DNA of 34,160 nt from Thermoplasmatota archaeon (lineage in GTDB: Archaea > Thermoplasmatota > Penumbrarchaeia > Penumbrarchaeales > Penumbrarchaeaceae), in contig JAFGLL010000086.1 of the NCBI GenBank assembly GCA_016928095.1, positions 1-34,160 of the forward strand. The letters are read 5' to 3'. The notes under the pieces were generated by a model that was given only the letters and a program-made list of their open reading frames with translations, made no database searches and was not told the origin of the DNA. The position numbers and the translations under genes were made by a program. Every line of letters begins with the position of its first letter. Position 1 is the first letter of the stretch. Shown piece by piece: positions 9,589 through 18,737 of this stretch.

Positions 9589-10439
9589 GGGCTCCTGGCG
9601 AGATGGAAATGGTCAAGGTGCTCAAGGTGATAAAGGAGTCATCCAGTATCTCCACTGTCCTGTTCTCTCCGGTCCATATCGGACGTTGGTCCGGACTCGT
9701 ACCCGGTCAATTCCTCATGGTCTGGATACCCGGGACCGACGAGGTACCGATGTCCGTCTCGTTCCTGAAAAGAGAACCGTTCCGAATGGGAATGACAGTT
9801 CAGAACATAGGAGAGGCCACCCAGGCGCTGTGCTCCCTTAAGCAAGGTGACTGGATCGGTATAAGAGGTCCGTACGGATACGGTTTCAACCTCCCCTCCA
9901 ATGTGGATAAGGACCTGATAATAGGGGTGTCGGGGGGTGTGGGTGCCGCATCGACCATTTTGGCGATGGAATGGGCCCGGTCGGAAGATTTCAGGACCGT
10001 CAACCTTGTTGGTGCAAGGGACCGATCCCTTCTCGTGTTCAGGGACCGGTGGAGGTCAATATCGGATGAGGTCCGATTCTCAACGGACGACGGAAGCTTC
10101 GGTCATAAAGGCCTTGTCGGGGACCTTCTGAACATGGAACTTTTGGCCATGTCGGACCATGAGAGGCAGAGGACAATGGTCTTCACCTGCGGTCCGGAGA
10201 TCATGATGGTCCAGGTGAAGAGGCTTCTGGACCAGTTCGGTGTTGAAGGTCAGTTCTCTCTTGAGAGGTTCATGAAATGCGGGATCGGGTTGTGCGATTC
10301 CTGTTCTGCATCCGGGAAGCGGGTATGCATGGATGGCCCGGTATTTTCTGGGGATGCCATCTCATTGCTGCGAGATTTCGGGAGGTCCCATCGGGACAGG
10401 AGCGGCCGACCATTGCCCTTGAAGGAGTGTGTGAGATGA
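9585..10439 (+). CDS. pyrK: Dihydroorotate dehydrogenase electron-transfer subunit (FAD / 2Fe-2S)
   Basis: Start overlaps the pyrD stop (ATGA). FNR-like sequence GPYGYGFNLP...IGVSGGVGAASTI; C-terminal cysteine cluster MKCGIGLCDSCSASGKRVCMDGPVF. Confidence 0.88.
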   Translation: MRAPGEMEMVKVLKVIKESSSISTVLFSPVHIGRWSGLVPGQFLMVWIPGTDEVPMSVSFLKREPFRMGMTVQNIGEATQALCSLKQGDWIGIRGPYGYGFNLPSNVDKDLIIGVSGGVGAASTILAMEWARSEDFRTVNLVGARDRSLLVFRDRWRSISDEVRFSTDDGSFGHKGLVGDLLNMELLAMSDHERQRTMVFTCGPEIMMVQVKRLLDQFGVEGQFSLERFMKCGIGLCDSCSASGKRVCMDGPVFSGDAISLLRDFGRSHRDRSGRPLPLKECVR

Positions 10440-11263
10440 GGTCCGATATCTGTCTTCCCCTGCTCTCGGTCCTGATGGTATGCTTGGTATTGATACCCGT
10501 TCCGATCGGAGCCCAGTCCAAGGCTGTACCGGAGGGCGAGCCTCTGCACCTTTACATCCGAAGACAGCCAGTCCAGGATATGACATACCTCTACTTCCAC
10601 CCCCCAGACCAGATCTACGCTGACAGGTCCAGGGACGATCTTGACTATCGGGAGACCCTGATGCAGAAAGGCTCCGGGAACGATACTCTGAGAATGTTCT
10701 ACCCCCAGGACCCTGACCCGAGGAATAATTTCCTACAGTTCATGCCCAACGCCTCGCTTGAGCTCACGTACAATTTCGTCATATCGGCCGTCAGACCTTT
10801 GGACATCTCCAATACGACATACATCCTTGTGGTGCTCATCGATATGGACATGGACCACGATGGAAAATATGACAGGGATATATCTTTCGAGATATCGGGT
10901 GAGGCGGATTCCCAGAGGAGCTACAAGAACGGTACCGTTCCCATCGACATCGGATCGTTGAGGAGCTTCGACGGGGAGAGAGGGGGACGGTTGAGGGTCA
11001 CCTTGAGCAGGAAGGATGATATCGATACCTCGGTGACGATATACTGCGGTTATCGCGGTTTCCATTCCTGGTTCCAGCTCCCCTTTTCCAAGTTCGATCA
11101 CTCTCCGCAGGAGGATGATACCCCCCCATCCTGGCCTTATCTGATCGGGTTCGCAGCCATACTGGTGGTATGCGGTGTTGCCTATTTCTACTTCAGAAGC
11201 AGGCCGGAAAAAGCGTCCACCCACGAGAAGCCCGATGATAGGAGGTCCCGGAGGAAAAAATGA
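10436..11263 (+). CDS. Signal-peptide, single C-terminal TM protein of unknown function
   Basis: The listed ORF (10277) overlaps pyrK. The ATG at 10436 overlaps the pyrK stop (ATGA) and gives the signal peptide MRSDICLPLLSVLMVCLVLIPVPIGAQS. C-terminal TM WPYLIGFAAILVVCGVAYFYF is followed by a basic tail. Confidence 0.75.
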   Translation: MRSDICLPLLSVLMVCLVLIPVPIGAQSKAVPEGEPLHLYIRRQPVQDMTYLYFHPPDQIYADRSRDDLDYRETLMQKGSGNDTLRMFYPQDPDPRNNFLQFMPNASLELTYNFVISAVRPLDISNTTYILVVLIDMDMDHDGKYDRDISFEISGEADSQRSYKNGTVPIDIGSLRSFDGERGGRLRVTLSRKDDIDTSVTIYCGYRGFHSWFQLPFSKFDHSPQEDDTPPSWPYLIGFAAILVVCGVAYFYFRSRPEKASTHEKPDDRRSRRKK

Positions 11264-12039
11264 TGTATCTCACCCTCGATCTTCGATGCGGTGTGTCGGG
11301 AGACATGTTGCTGGGAGCACTTCTGGACTGGTATGAATCCGAGAAAGGTGATATCCAGCCGGTCCTGGATTTGATCATGGATGCCGCATCGGTGCAGAGC
11401 CCCACCAGGGTAAGTACGAGCAGTATCGTACGCGGAGGCATACGCGCAAAACGATTCCAGACCGAATGGGAGAAGTTGAAGGAGGGCACTGTTTCCGGGC
11501 GCGAGATGCTATCGTACATGAGGTCAGGCCTCGAACTCACAGGAATGAACTCCAGGGTCCAGAACCTCGCCCAGAGGATGATGATGAACATACTCGAGGC
11601 CGAGGCAGTCGTCCACAATGAAAGGAGCTTTTTAGACGTCCATCTGCACGAAACTGGTACACCGGATACGCTGGCCGATGTTATCGGTATAGCCTATGTC
11701 TCGGACAGAATGGAGGTGGACGGTTACTGGGTCAAGGCCACGCCATTGTCGCTGGGCCAGGGGACCGTAACCACCGAGCACGGGGTGTATGACATCCCGG
11801 TACCGGCCGTCAGGCACATGATACGGGGGATACCTGCCAACCATGGTCCCGCAGAAGGTGAGCTGGCCACCCCGACAGGGACGGCGGCCGTCAAGGCAAT
11901 TGTGGAACTCTGGATGGACCACGGTGAGTTGGGCGAAGACACCGCCCCTCCGGGAAGACCTGTAGGCCGGGGTGCTGGTGTGAGGGTATATGATAACGGG
12001 TTCACCAACATTCTGACCATGTACGAGGAGGGTAATTGA
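11260..12039 (+). CDS. larC: LarC-like nickel-pincer cofactor protein (DUF111), LarC1 region only
   Basis: LDLRCGVSGDMLLGALLD; DVHLHETGTPDTLADVIG; HGVYDIPVPAVRHMIRGIPANHGPAEGELATPTGTAAVKAI; VGRGAGVRVYDNGFTNIL. SD-like GGAGG upstream. Only 259 aa. Confidence 0.85.
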   Translation: MMYLTLDLRCGVSGDMLLGALLDWYESEKGDIQPVLDLIMDAASVQSPTRVSTSSIVRGGIRAKRFQTEWEKLKEGTVSGREMLSYMRSGLELTGMNSRVQNLAQRMMMNILEAEAVVHNERSFLDVHLHETGTPDTLADVIGIAYVSDRMEVDGYWVKATPLSLGQGTVTTEHGVYDIPVPAVRHMIRGIPANHGPAEGELATPTGTAAVKAIVELWMDHGELGEDTAPPGRPVGRGAGVRVYDNGFTNILTMYEEGN

Positions 12040-13283
12040 TGGAGGGGTATGATCTCACGATGGATGGGAAACATGTCGATCTTGCAGTGACCAGGGAGAG
12101 GGTGCTCCTTGAAGGGAACGAGCTTGATGTGAAGGCCGTATCATTGATGAAGAAGAGGAAACACCCCACTTTCAACATCATCATCTTCATGTTAGGTGTC
12201 ATTCTTGCAGGGGTCTTACTGTATGCTGCCTTGAGTACGGTGTTCGGAAGCGGAGAAGAGGGCAGACCCTATCGGGAACTTGACGATACCAACACGATCT
12301 CGTACCGCAGGACATTGACACAGGACCCGAGCCCTTTATTCATGGTAAGCTCCTCCATACCCGATACGGACCTATCAGGTTCGGTAGAGTGGAGGAGTGA
12401 GGGATGGGACATCATTTCTACCATCGGTGAGGTTTCGGGTGAGACCTCCCTGATGATCATGTGGTCCGGAAATGCCGACGACCTGCTCACAAGGCACATA
12501 TCCTCCCTTCTGATCGAGATCGATTCGGAGTTCCCATACAAACTCGAAACGGTGGATCTGGTGAAACTGGGAGAGGACAGGACTATCCAGGAAAAGGTAT
12601 CATTCATTGACGGATCGGGGGCCTTATCGATCAGGACCGGAAGGAGCACCCAGAATATCGAGCTTGATGACCTGAGGCTCGGTCAAGCAAGGAACATACA
12701 GAGCGGAGAGGTCTCGTCCAGGAAGGGGTGCCTCATAGGGATATCGTTCCCTCAAGGGGTATCCAGCGGCGAGATACGGGTCAGGATCAGCTTCGGACCC
12801 AATTATTATCACGAAACTACCAATATGGGGGTCATTGTTGGAGGGGTTACCGTTGCGATCACGATCATTGCACTGGTCATGGTCTATATCAGGTCGAGCC
12901 GGGAGACCGTTGCCCTGGTACTGGATGCCGGTGACAGGGAGTACGTTCTCAACGGCGAATACAACGATCTGAGCGGAGCTTACATGAAGATATCGAAAAT
13001 AACCATACCGAAAATGAAGGGCGAAAGCCAGGGAGAACATCTGCGACCCGGGATGAACAAAGGGATCGACCTGGTGGATGATGATGAGGCCAAGGCCATT
13101 GGAAAAGAGCTCAAGAGCATACCTGGCGGTTCCGGAAAGATGATCGTTCACCAGTGTCCGGAATGTTTTGGGACGGAGCTGTATTACGAGTCAGGTTTCA
13201 TGACGGGTTACAAGTACCACTGCAAGAACTGCGATTACGTGGGCTCCTTCGTGATCGAGAAACAGGTAGATTTCGACCGTTGA
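12039..13283 (+). CDS. Two-TM membrane protein with C-terminal zinc ribbon, function unknown
   Basis: The ATG at 12039 overlaps the larC stop (TGATG), with SD GGAGGG upstream. TMs: FNIIIFMLGVILAGVLLYAAL and MGVIVGGVTVAITIIALVMVYI. Zinc ribbon: HQCPECFGTELYYESGFMTGYKYHCKNCDYVGSF. Confidence 0.75.
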   Translation: MEGYDLTMDGKHVDLAVTRERVLLEGNELDVKAVSLMKKRKHPTFNIIIFMLGVILAGVLLYAALSTVFGSGEEGRPYRELDDTNTISYRRTLTQDPSPLFMVSSSIPDTDLSGSVEWRSEGWDIISTIGEVSGETSLMIMWSGNADDLLTRHISSLLIEIDSEFPYKLETVDLVKLGEDRTIQEKVSFIDGSGALSIRTGRSTQNIELDDLRLGQARNIQSGEVSSRKGCLIGISFPQGVSSGEIRVRISFGPNYYHETTNMGVIVGGVTVAITIIALVMVYIRSSRETVALVLDAGDREYVLNGEYNDLSGAYMKISKITIPKMKGESQGEHLRPGMNKGIDLVDDDEAKAIGKELKSIPGGSGKMIVHQCPECFGTELYYESGFMTGYKYHCKNCDYVGSFVIEKQVDFDR

Positions 13284-13290
13284 ATCCCAG

Positions 13291-13312
13291 AGGGGGCCTG
13301 ATGGAGCCCCCT
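13291..13312. terminator. GC-rich hairpin between convergent genes (candidate bidirectional terminator or 3'-end structure)
   Basis: AGGGGGC (13291-13297) and GCCCCCT (13306-13312) form a perfect 7-bp stem with an 8-nt loop. It lies exactly between the stops at 13283 (+) and 13327 (-). Confidence 0.45.
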
Positions 13313-13326
13313 TCTATCGTCGGATC

Positions 13327-13599
13327 TCAGTAAAAGTTCTTTCTCGGAGGTCTTTCCTCTCGGGGTCTGGCCTCGTTGACCTTGAGGGTCCTTCCCTGAT
13401 ATTCCTTCTGGTCCAGGGCTTCGATGGCAGCTTTTGCCTCGTTATCGTTCTCCATCTCGATGAACCCGAAGCCCTTGGATCTTCCGGTCATCCTGTCCGT
13501 GATCACCTTTGCCGTAATTACCTGCCCGTATTCCGAGAAGAGCTCGCTGAGTTCGTTCTCGGATGTACCAAAGGGGAGGTTCCCCACGTATATGTTCAT
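13327..13599 (-). CDS. RRM-domain RNA-binding protein
   Basis: MNIYVGNLPFGTSENELSELFSEYGQVITAKVITDRMTGRSKGFGFIEMENDNEAKAAIEALDQKEYQGRTLKVNEARPREERPPRKNFY: RNP2 (IYVGNL) and RNP1 (KGFGFIEM) plus a basic tail. The SD AGGAG is 9 nt upstream of the second ATG, so 13599 is preferred over 13608. Confidence 0.93.
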   Translation of the reverse strand: MNIYVGNLPFGTSENELSELFSEYGQVITAKVITDRMTGRSKGFGFIEMENDNEAKAAIEALDQKEYQGRTLKVNEARPREERPPRKNFY

Positions 13600-13797
13600 T
13601 GTCAACATCTCCTGGAACCATGACCGCAGATCGTCCTTTCAGGTGCATCCGGTAGGATGACCTGTTCGGCGGAAAGCGGTCACGGGGACTGATAGGTCTG
13701 GTCCCTAAAACCCCCAAACATTCATCATATTTAAGATGAACAGTTGAAAAACCCCCATTAACGTATATTATTTCATTTTCCATCATTTGGAATTCAT

Positions 13798-13816
13798 CCG
13801 ATCCATGACGGATCGG
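13798..13816. other. Perfect short hairpin in an apparently non-coding gap
   Basis: CCGATCC (13798-13804), loop ATGAC, GGATCGG (13810-13816). Confidence 0.35.
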
Positions 13817-13972
13817 GATATGGATGGACCCGGAACCCTCCTATTTCGGGAAAAGGTAAAGATGGGAATTATCGTCAAATATGAAAGGGTTCGAAGAACT
13901 GATCCTCCGCATCCGCGCTCCGATCAAGGCATGGTAAAGGCATCATCAAAACGAAAGGTCTTATCCTGCTGT

Positions 13973-14518
13973 TTACAAGGACCCCGACAGCCCGCAGTAG
14001 GGACAGGTTATATGATGCGATCCCTCCGGGAGTTCTATATGACCTTGGCATTGGGGACATTCCACGGTCATCATCCGGGAACCGGTACCTTGACCTGTCG
14101 GTCGTTGATGGGGATCATGATGAGGTGTCACGTTTGGGACCTGGTGGGGCGGGATGTGGATGGAGGGTTCTTCCATGGTGACAGTAGCATATTGGACCCC
14201 TTCCACAGCGGAGTAATTCCCCACCATATTCCTGACCCTGATATAATCTATGAATGCCAGGACAAGGGCTATCAGTAAGATGATGCCTGTGATGATTATT
14301 ATCAGGTTCTTTTCCACAAGGAGAACGGATATGATGATGATGGCAAGTGCCATGATGAACATGATGGCATGAAGGGCGGGGATCCACCCCGGGATCCTTC
14401 CAACCCCGGCCTGAACATCCTCCTTACCCGGGAGAAGGATGTAGGTGACGATGAGCAGGATGAAGGTTATCAGAAGCAGGGCTTCGGATAAAATCCAGTA
14501 AGGCTCCACTCCGAACAT
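13973..14518 (-). CDS. Multi-TM membrane protein with C-terminal zinc ribbon, function unknown
   Basis: Four or so hydrophobic segments (WILSEALLLITFILLIVTYILL, ALHAIMFIMALAIIIISVLLV, LIIIITGIILLIALVLAFIDYI), then MTVECPQCQGHIELPEGSHHITCPYCGLSGSL. Confidence 0.75.
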   Translation of the reverse strand: MFGVEPYWILSEALLLITFILLIVTYILLPGKEDVQAGVGRIPGWIPALHAIMFIMALAIIIISVLLVEKNLIIIITGIILLIALVLAFIDYIRVRNMVGNYSAVEGVQYATVTMEEPSIHIPPHQVPNVTPHHDPHQRPTGQGTGSRMMTVECPQCQGHIELPEGSHHITCPYCGLSGSL

Positions 14519-14582
14519 GGTCCACCCAGAATTCCACTGTTATATATCTGTTGCGAATGAAACGGCGAATGATGACCTGGGG

Positions 14583-15881
14583 TCATCCGATGGTCCTTCC
14601 TTTAGGGGGTTCGTGAACATACCTCAGCACAAGAAGTGCAGCGATCGTTCCCATGATAGCGGAGAAGAAGAACGGGACGGTATAACCCGGTAGGTCCATC
14701 AGGATGATGCTGTAATAGCGGTCGTGAGTGTGGTCCCAGATCAGACCTCCCGCAAGGGAGCCTATCAGGGACCCGGCATTGGAGTAAGACTGGATCGTTG
14801 CGATGAGCCTGCCTCTTATTCGAACCGGGGAGAGGTCCGCCTGGAGCGATCTCGTTGCCGGGCTGGCGATCTGTCTCCCCGCATCCTTCCCTGCGAAGAA
14901 GACCCATGACAACCAGTAGCCCATCGGAATGATGGGCGTCAGTGCCATGATGATGGTGGAAAGCTTCGAGACCAGGCTTCCGTATACCACGAATGGCTTC
15001 TTTCTTGAACGGTCGGAAAGCACTCCGGACGGGAAAACGAAGATGAGCCCGATCGCCTGTGAGAGGCCGAAAAGGATGGAAAAGACCTCATTTGGCATAT
15101 CGAAGGCCTGGTCCATGAACAGGTACATCACCACAGATCCCAGCGACCATGAGAACCCTTCGAAGAAGGAGTTGGAGTAAAGGAAATACAATGACCGTTT
15201 TATGTGGGGTTTGAGCTTTGCAAGGGCTTTTTTTACCTCCAGTTTTCTCTTCAACTGGTCCTTCAACGGGGGGAGCGCATCCATGAGCATTATCGATCCA
15301 ACGACCGCTCCGATAAGTGAGATGGCGCATGTGAAATAGAAGGGCATCCTAACCGATGCGAGCTCGCTGGTATGCAGGCTGTAAATGGCGAAATACTGTA
15401 TCCCCGACCCTATGAAAGGACCCGCGATGAAACCTATATTGGAGATTATCATGTAGATGGAGATGGCCTTGCTCCTCTTCTCAGGCGGGGCTGAATCTAT
15501 AACGAGCGCCTCACCGACCGGCCACACCATTGCAGATGCGGACCCCTGTAGCAGCCTGACGAAAATGAGACCGAACCAGTTGTCAGGAATTGTGAATAGA
15601 TAAGCCAGGACAGCGTAGGTGAACATACCTGCGATGATGACCTTTTTTCGACCGATCCGGTCCGATAATTTCCCGAACGGTCTTGCAAGGAACGCCCTGG
15701 TGAGCATGAAGGACGCTAGAAGGATACCAACCTCCGTACCTCCTCCACCCAGTAATACCACATAGGAGGGAAAGAGAGGCAGGATGAGGCCGAATCCGAG
15801 ATATATGGTAAACGCCAGGGCAGAGGTCACGATCAGGTTCTTGGACAAGCTCCCGGACATCCGTTCCCTGTCCTGTTCCAT
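14583..15881 (-). CDS. MFS transporter
   Basis: 432 aa with ~12 hydrophobic segments. MFS loop motif 'RPFGKLSDRIGRKKVIIAG' and the second-half equivalent 'FPSGVLSDRSRKKPFVVYG'. Confidence 0.88.
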   Translation of the reverse strand: MEQDRERMSGSLSKNLIVTSALAFTIYLGFGLILPLFPSYVVLLGGGGTEVGILLASFMLTRAFLARPFGKLSDRIGRKKVIIAGMFTYAVLAYLFTIPDNWFGLIFVRLLQGSASAMVWPVGEALVIDSAPPEKRSKAISIYMIISNIGFIAGPFIGSGIQYFAIYSLHTSELASVRMPFYFTCAISLIGAVVGSIMLMDALPPLKDQLKRKLEVKKALAKLKPHIKRSLYFLYSNSFFEGFSWSLGSVVMYLFMDQAFDMPNEVFSILFGLSQAIGLIFVFPSGVLSDRSRKKPFVVYGSLVSKLSTIIMALTPIIPMGYWLSWVFFAGKDAGRQIASPATRSLQADLSPVRIRGRLIATIQSYSNAGSLIGSLAGGLIWDHTHDRYYSIILMDLPGYTVPFFFSAIMGTIAALLVLRYVHEPPKGRTIG

Positions 15882-15885
15882 CTCA

Positions 15886-16710
15886 TTATTCTATATATGA
15901 TACCAGGCCAGTCACGGATACGAACGCCGCTCCCTTGGTGCAATGGGCAAGGATATAGTATTCACCGGGTAGGTAAATGTCATCCTCCGTGAACTCCCAG
16001 GTTATGAGCTTCGATCCCAGAACCTCGACGGTTTCATTCGTTATCAGCTTCTCGTAGGGGTTGTAAAGGACGAGCTCCACCAGATTGGAGGAGACCTCTT
16101 GTGCATAGAAACCTGCCACGGAGATGTTGAGCTCCATGTACTTTGCGTTCTTCTTGACGGTCCAGTTCACTTCAGTGGTATTGCCGATGATCCTTATCCC
16201 CGGGATCAGTGGTTCTCCGATGAGTATCGTGGTGCCTGTTGATATCACGGTGTCCTTTGGTACTATGGTTATGTACAGGGAAGCGTTGTCGAACGCATTG
16301 TCCTCGTCATAGACCGTGAGGGTGACCGTATATCTTCCCTGTTCGTTGAAAACATGGAGAACGGTGCCGTTCTCGGTATTCTCCGGTTTTGAACCATCCC
16401 CCCAATTCCAGACATAGTTGAAGATACCTTTGTTGGTGAGGTTCCCCGAGTAATCCTTGTCAAAAGATTGGTTCCCGTCGAAGGGGACGCCCTCTCCCTC
16501 CCTGGCGAATTCATTGCTGGTGGTCAGTATGGCTGTTGGCGGGACGTTGGGTTTGTCGGTTGTCTGGTTCTGGTTACCACCGCCACCATCATCACCTTTT
16601 AAGGAGTCAACGATCCGAGGGATGTAAATTAAACCCACTATCACAAGGATAAGGACAACCACGACAACCCCGATGATCGTCAGAACGCTCTTTGTTTTCA
16701 TGATACCCAC
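15886..16710 (-). CDS. Membrane-anchored PKD-domain protein (start possibly 16701)
   Basis: N-terminal TM SVLTIIGVVVVVLILVIVGLIYI. PKD pattern: PPTAILTTSNEFAREGEGVPFDGNQSFDKDYSGNLTNKGIFNYVWNWGDGSKPENTENGTVLHVFNEQGRYTVTLTVYDEDNAFDN. Confidence 0.85.
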   Translation of the reverse strand: MGIMKTKSVLTIIGVVVVVLILVIVGLIYIPRIVDSLKGDDGGGGNQNQTTDKPNVPPTAILTTSNEFAREGEGVPFDGNQSFDKDYSGNLTNKGIFNYVWNWGDGSKPENTENGTVLHVFNEQGRYTVTLTVYDEDNAFDNASLYITIVPKDTVISTGTTILIGEPLIPGIRIIGNTTEVNWTVKKNAKYMELNISVAGFYAQEVSSNLVELVLYNPYEKLITNETVEVLGSKLITWEFTEDDIYLPGEYYILAHCTKGAAFVSVTGLVSYIE

Positions 16711-16791
16711 CCATTGGCCAGCAATGTCACTCCATTAGGTGATGGGACAAAGGCGTTCATTAATGTTTTGGCAACTTGATAGAAGGTATTC

Positions 16792-17658
16792 CTATGCCGG
16801 TTTGACCTTCAGCCTCTCCTCTTTCTGGATCTTTCGCTGGAGTATGCGGTCCATTATGAGCTTCATGTAGACCGCATCATGTTCCAGGAGGGGTGACTCG
16901 GAGATCACCCTGAAATCCCAATCCTCGTGGTTAAGCATCACTTCCGCCATCGGGTCGAACCTGAGGTCCCCTTTCTTGATAGGAGTTGCCATGATCTTGT
17001 CCCCATCGGCATGTTCCACACCCGAAAAATGTAGGTAGAAATGGTCAGACCTTGTTACTGAGTGGACCTTGGTGAACAGTTCCTCGAAATCATCGATCTC
17101 CCTGAGTGTGCCCCCTTCTCTGGAATGTATATTCGGTATGTTGAGTACCGGAATGGTCCTCTGGACCCTCTTGATAATGGTGAGGACCTCATCAAGAGAA
17201 CCGAAGACCCTCTGCCTGCCGCTGGTCTCTATTCCGATCTGCGCATCGAATCCGAGCTTCTTGAACCGGTCCCTGAGGTTTCGTACCTCCTTGACCGCGA
17301 TCTCGATCGCCTCATCCGGGGAGTGCTCGTGATACATTCCAACCGTGATGGAAAGTATGTCCGCGCCCAGGTCTTTTGCCATCTGGCCTGCCCAGATCAA
17401 GTTGTCGAACGACCTGTCCCGGTAGGTGCTGTCCCCGAGGATGTCCATGTAATAAGGTGCGTGGATGGAGAGCTTCACATCGAGCTCCTCTCCCAGTTCC
17501 TTTATAAGGGCCAGGTCCTCGGGTATCTCCCTCTGCGGTCTGAGAAGCTGGATCTCCATTGCGTCGAGTTGCAGAGCGTGTATGTCCTCAATACCGTCCT
17601 TCAGGGTCCTGCCTTTGCAGGAGAGTGGTATACCTGCCGGACCGAATCTTATGTTCAT
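16792..17658 (-). CDS. TIM-barrel protein, AP endonuclease family 2 / xylose-isomerase-like (endonuclease IV-related)
   Basis: MNIRFGPAGIPLSCKGRTLKDGIEDIHALQLDAMEIQLL..., KLSIHAPYYMDILGD, RDRSFDNLIWAGQMAKDLGADILSITVGMY, IGIETSGRQRVFGSLDEVL, SVTRSDHFYLHFSGVEH. Confidence 0.75.
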   Translation of the reverse strand: MNIRFGPAGIPLSCKGRTLKDGIEDIHALQLDAMEIQLLRPQREIPEDLALIKELGEELDVKLSIHAPYYMDILGDSTYRDRSFDNLIWAGQMAKDLGADILSITVGMYHEHSPDEAIEIAVKEVRNLRDRFKKLGFDAQIGIETSGRQRVFGSLDEVLTIIKRVQRTIPVLNIPNIHSREGGTLREIDDFEELFTKVHSVTRSDHFYLHFSGVEHADGDKIMATPIKKGDLRFDPMAEVMLNHEDWDFRVISESPLLEHDAVYMKLIMDRILQRKIQKEERLKVKPA

Positions 17659-17799
17659 TATTTTTCACACCCTTGAATTCATGGTCATTTCATCTGTTGT
17701 GCATCCCTTGGTACGCATTCGATCCTTGTCCGTATTCTTTGGATGGCGGTGTTATTTATATTTATCGGAAAAAAACGGCTTTTTTTCTCCCAAATTGCA

Positions 17800-18696
17800 T
17801 CAAAGAGTGATCTTCCCTTTCCGAAGGAGCATATCGACCGCCCTGTCTGCAGCATCATCTAGCTTGTCCTTGTCGGAAAGCTCCTTGTTGACCATCTCGT
17901 TCTGGTTGTCTATCAGAGCCCTGGAATCCCTTCTCAGCTGGTCCCGCTCCTGCCTCAGGGAGATCACTTTTTCTCTCAGTTCCATGGCTTTCTGATGATA
18001 GACATCAGCCTGTTTCCTTACCTTGAGATACTCCTCATGCCTCTTGTCCGCTTCCTTACGCAGATGATCGAGCACCGGTGATATCTCATCCATCTTCTTG
18101 TTGAGCTCTTTGAGCTTTTCGAAGATCTCATTCACCCGTGCATGCTCCTCGTCTGCAAGTCGGCGGTACTCCCTGATCTCTTCCTCCTTGCTCTGGGCTT
18201 CCACCTTTGCAGCCTGGAAAACAGGCTCCTTCGCCTTGATCTCCTTCAACTTCTTCCTGTATACTTCGATGGATTTCACGATCTCCCTCTCCTTGGCGAT
18301 CGAGTGGGATTGTGTCTGGTAAAGGTCCTCAAGCTTAATCAGTTCTATCTCGATGGTCCGTATGTCCTCGTATGGGTCCGCCTTTTTGACCTCTCCATCA
18401 CTGCGTCTCTTGATACCAAGGATCGTTCTGGCCTTTTCGTTGAACATCTCCCTTCTGGCCTTGGCAGCCTTCATCTCCTCAAGGAGCTTTGTCCGCTCAT
18501 CCCTTATCTTCTGGATGTTGAGCAGGACCTCCTTCCGTTTCCCGTGAAGGTCATCCCTCATCTCCCTGTAGACCTTTCCTTCCTCGTTGAAATGGTCCCT
18601 TTTCTCATAAAGGGCCTTTAGCCTTTTCTCGGAATCTGTAAGTTCCTTGACAAGTTCCTCTGGAACCTCTTCGGAGGACATAGGATCGCCTGGCAT
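17800..18696 (-). CDS. Archaeal coiled-coil protein (COG1340-like)
   Basis: 298 aa of nearly continuous charged heptad-like sequence. Its length and 'EKRDHFNEEGKVYREMRDDLHGKRKEV...' pattern resemble the archaeal COG1340 coiled-coil family. Confidence 0.75.
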   Translation of the reverse strand: MPGDPMSSEEVPEELVKELTDSEKRLKALYEKRDHFNEEGKVYREMRDDLHGKRKEVLLNIQKIRDERTKLLEEMKAAKARREMFNEKARTILGIKRRSDGEVKKADPYEDIRTIEIELIKLEDLYQTQSHSIAKEREIVKSIEVYRKKLKEIKAKEPVFQAAKVEAQSKEEEIREYRRLADEEHARVNEIFEKLKELNKKMDEISPVLDHLRKEADKRHEEYLKVRKQADVYHQKAMELREKVISLRQERDQLRRDSRALIDNQNEMVNKELSDKDKLDDAADRAVDMLLRKGKITL

Positions 18697-18737
18697 TGTG
18701 GAGTTGATGGTAATCGAGAACTCATATTAAATAACTA

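Noticed and set aside
10277-10435. The first 53 codons of the listed 10277-11263 ORF
   Set aside because: They overlap the Cys-rich C-terminus of PyrK. ATG 10436 gives a coupled start and a proper signal peptide.
13787-14278. 163-aa plus-strand ORF (MEFIRSMTDRDMDGPG...)
   Set aside because: Mostly antisense to the TM/zinc-ribbon gene; no protein-like signature and no good SD.
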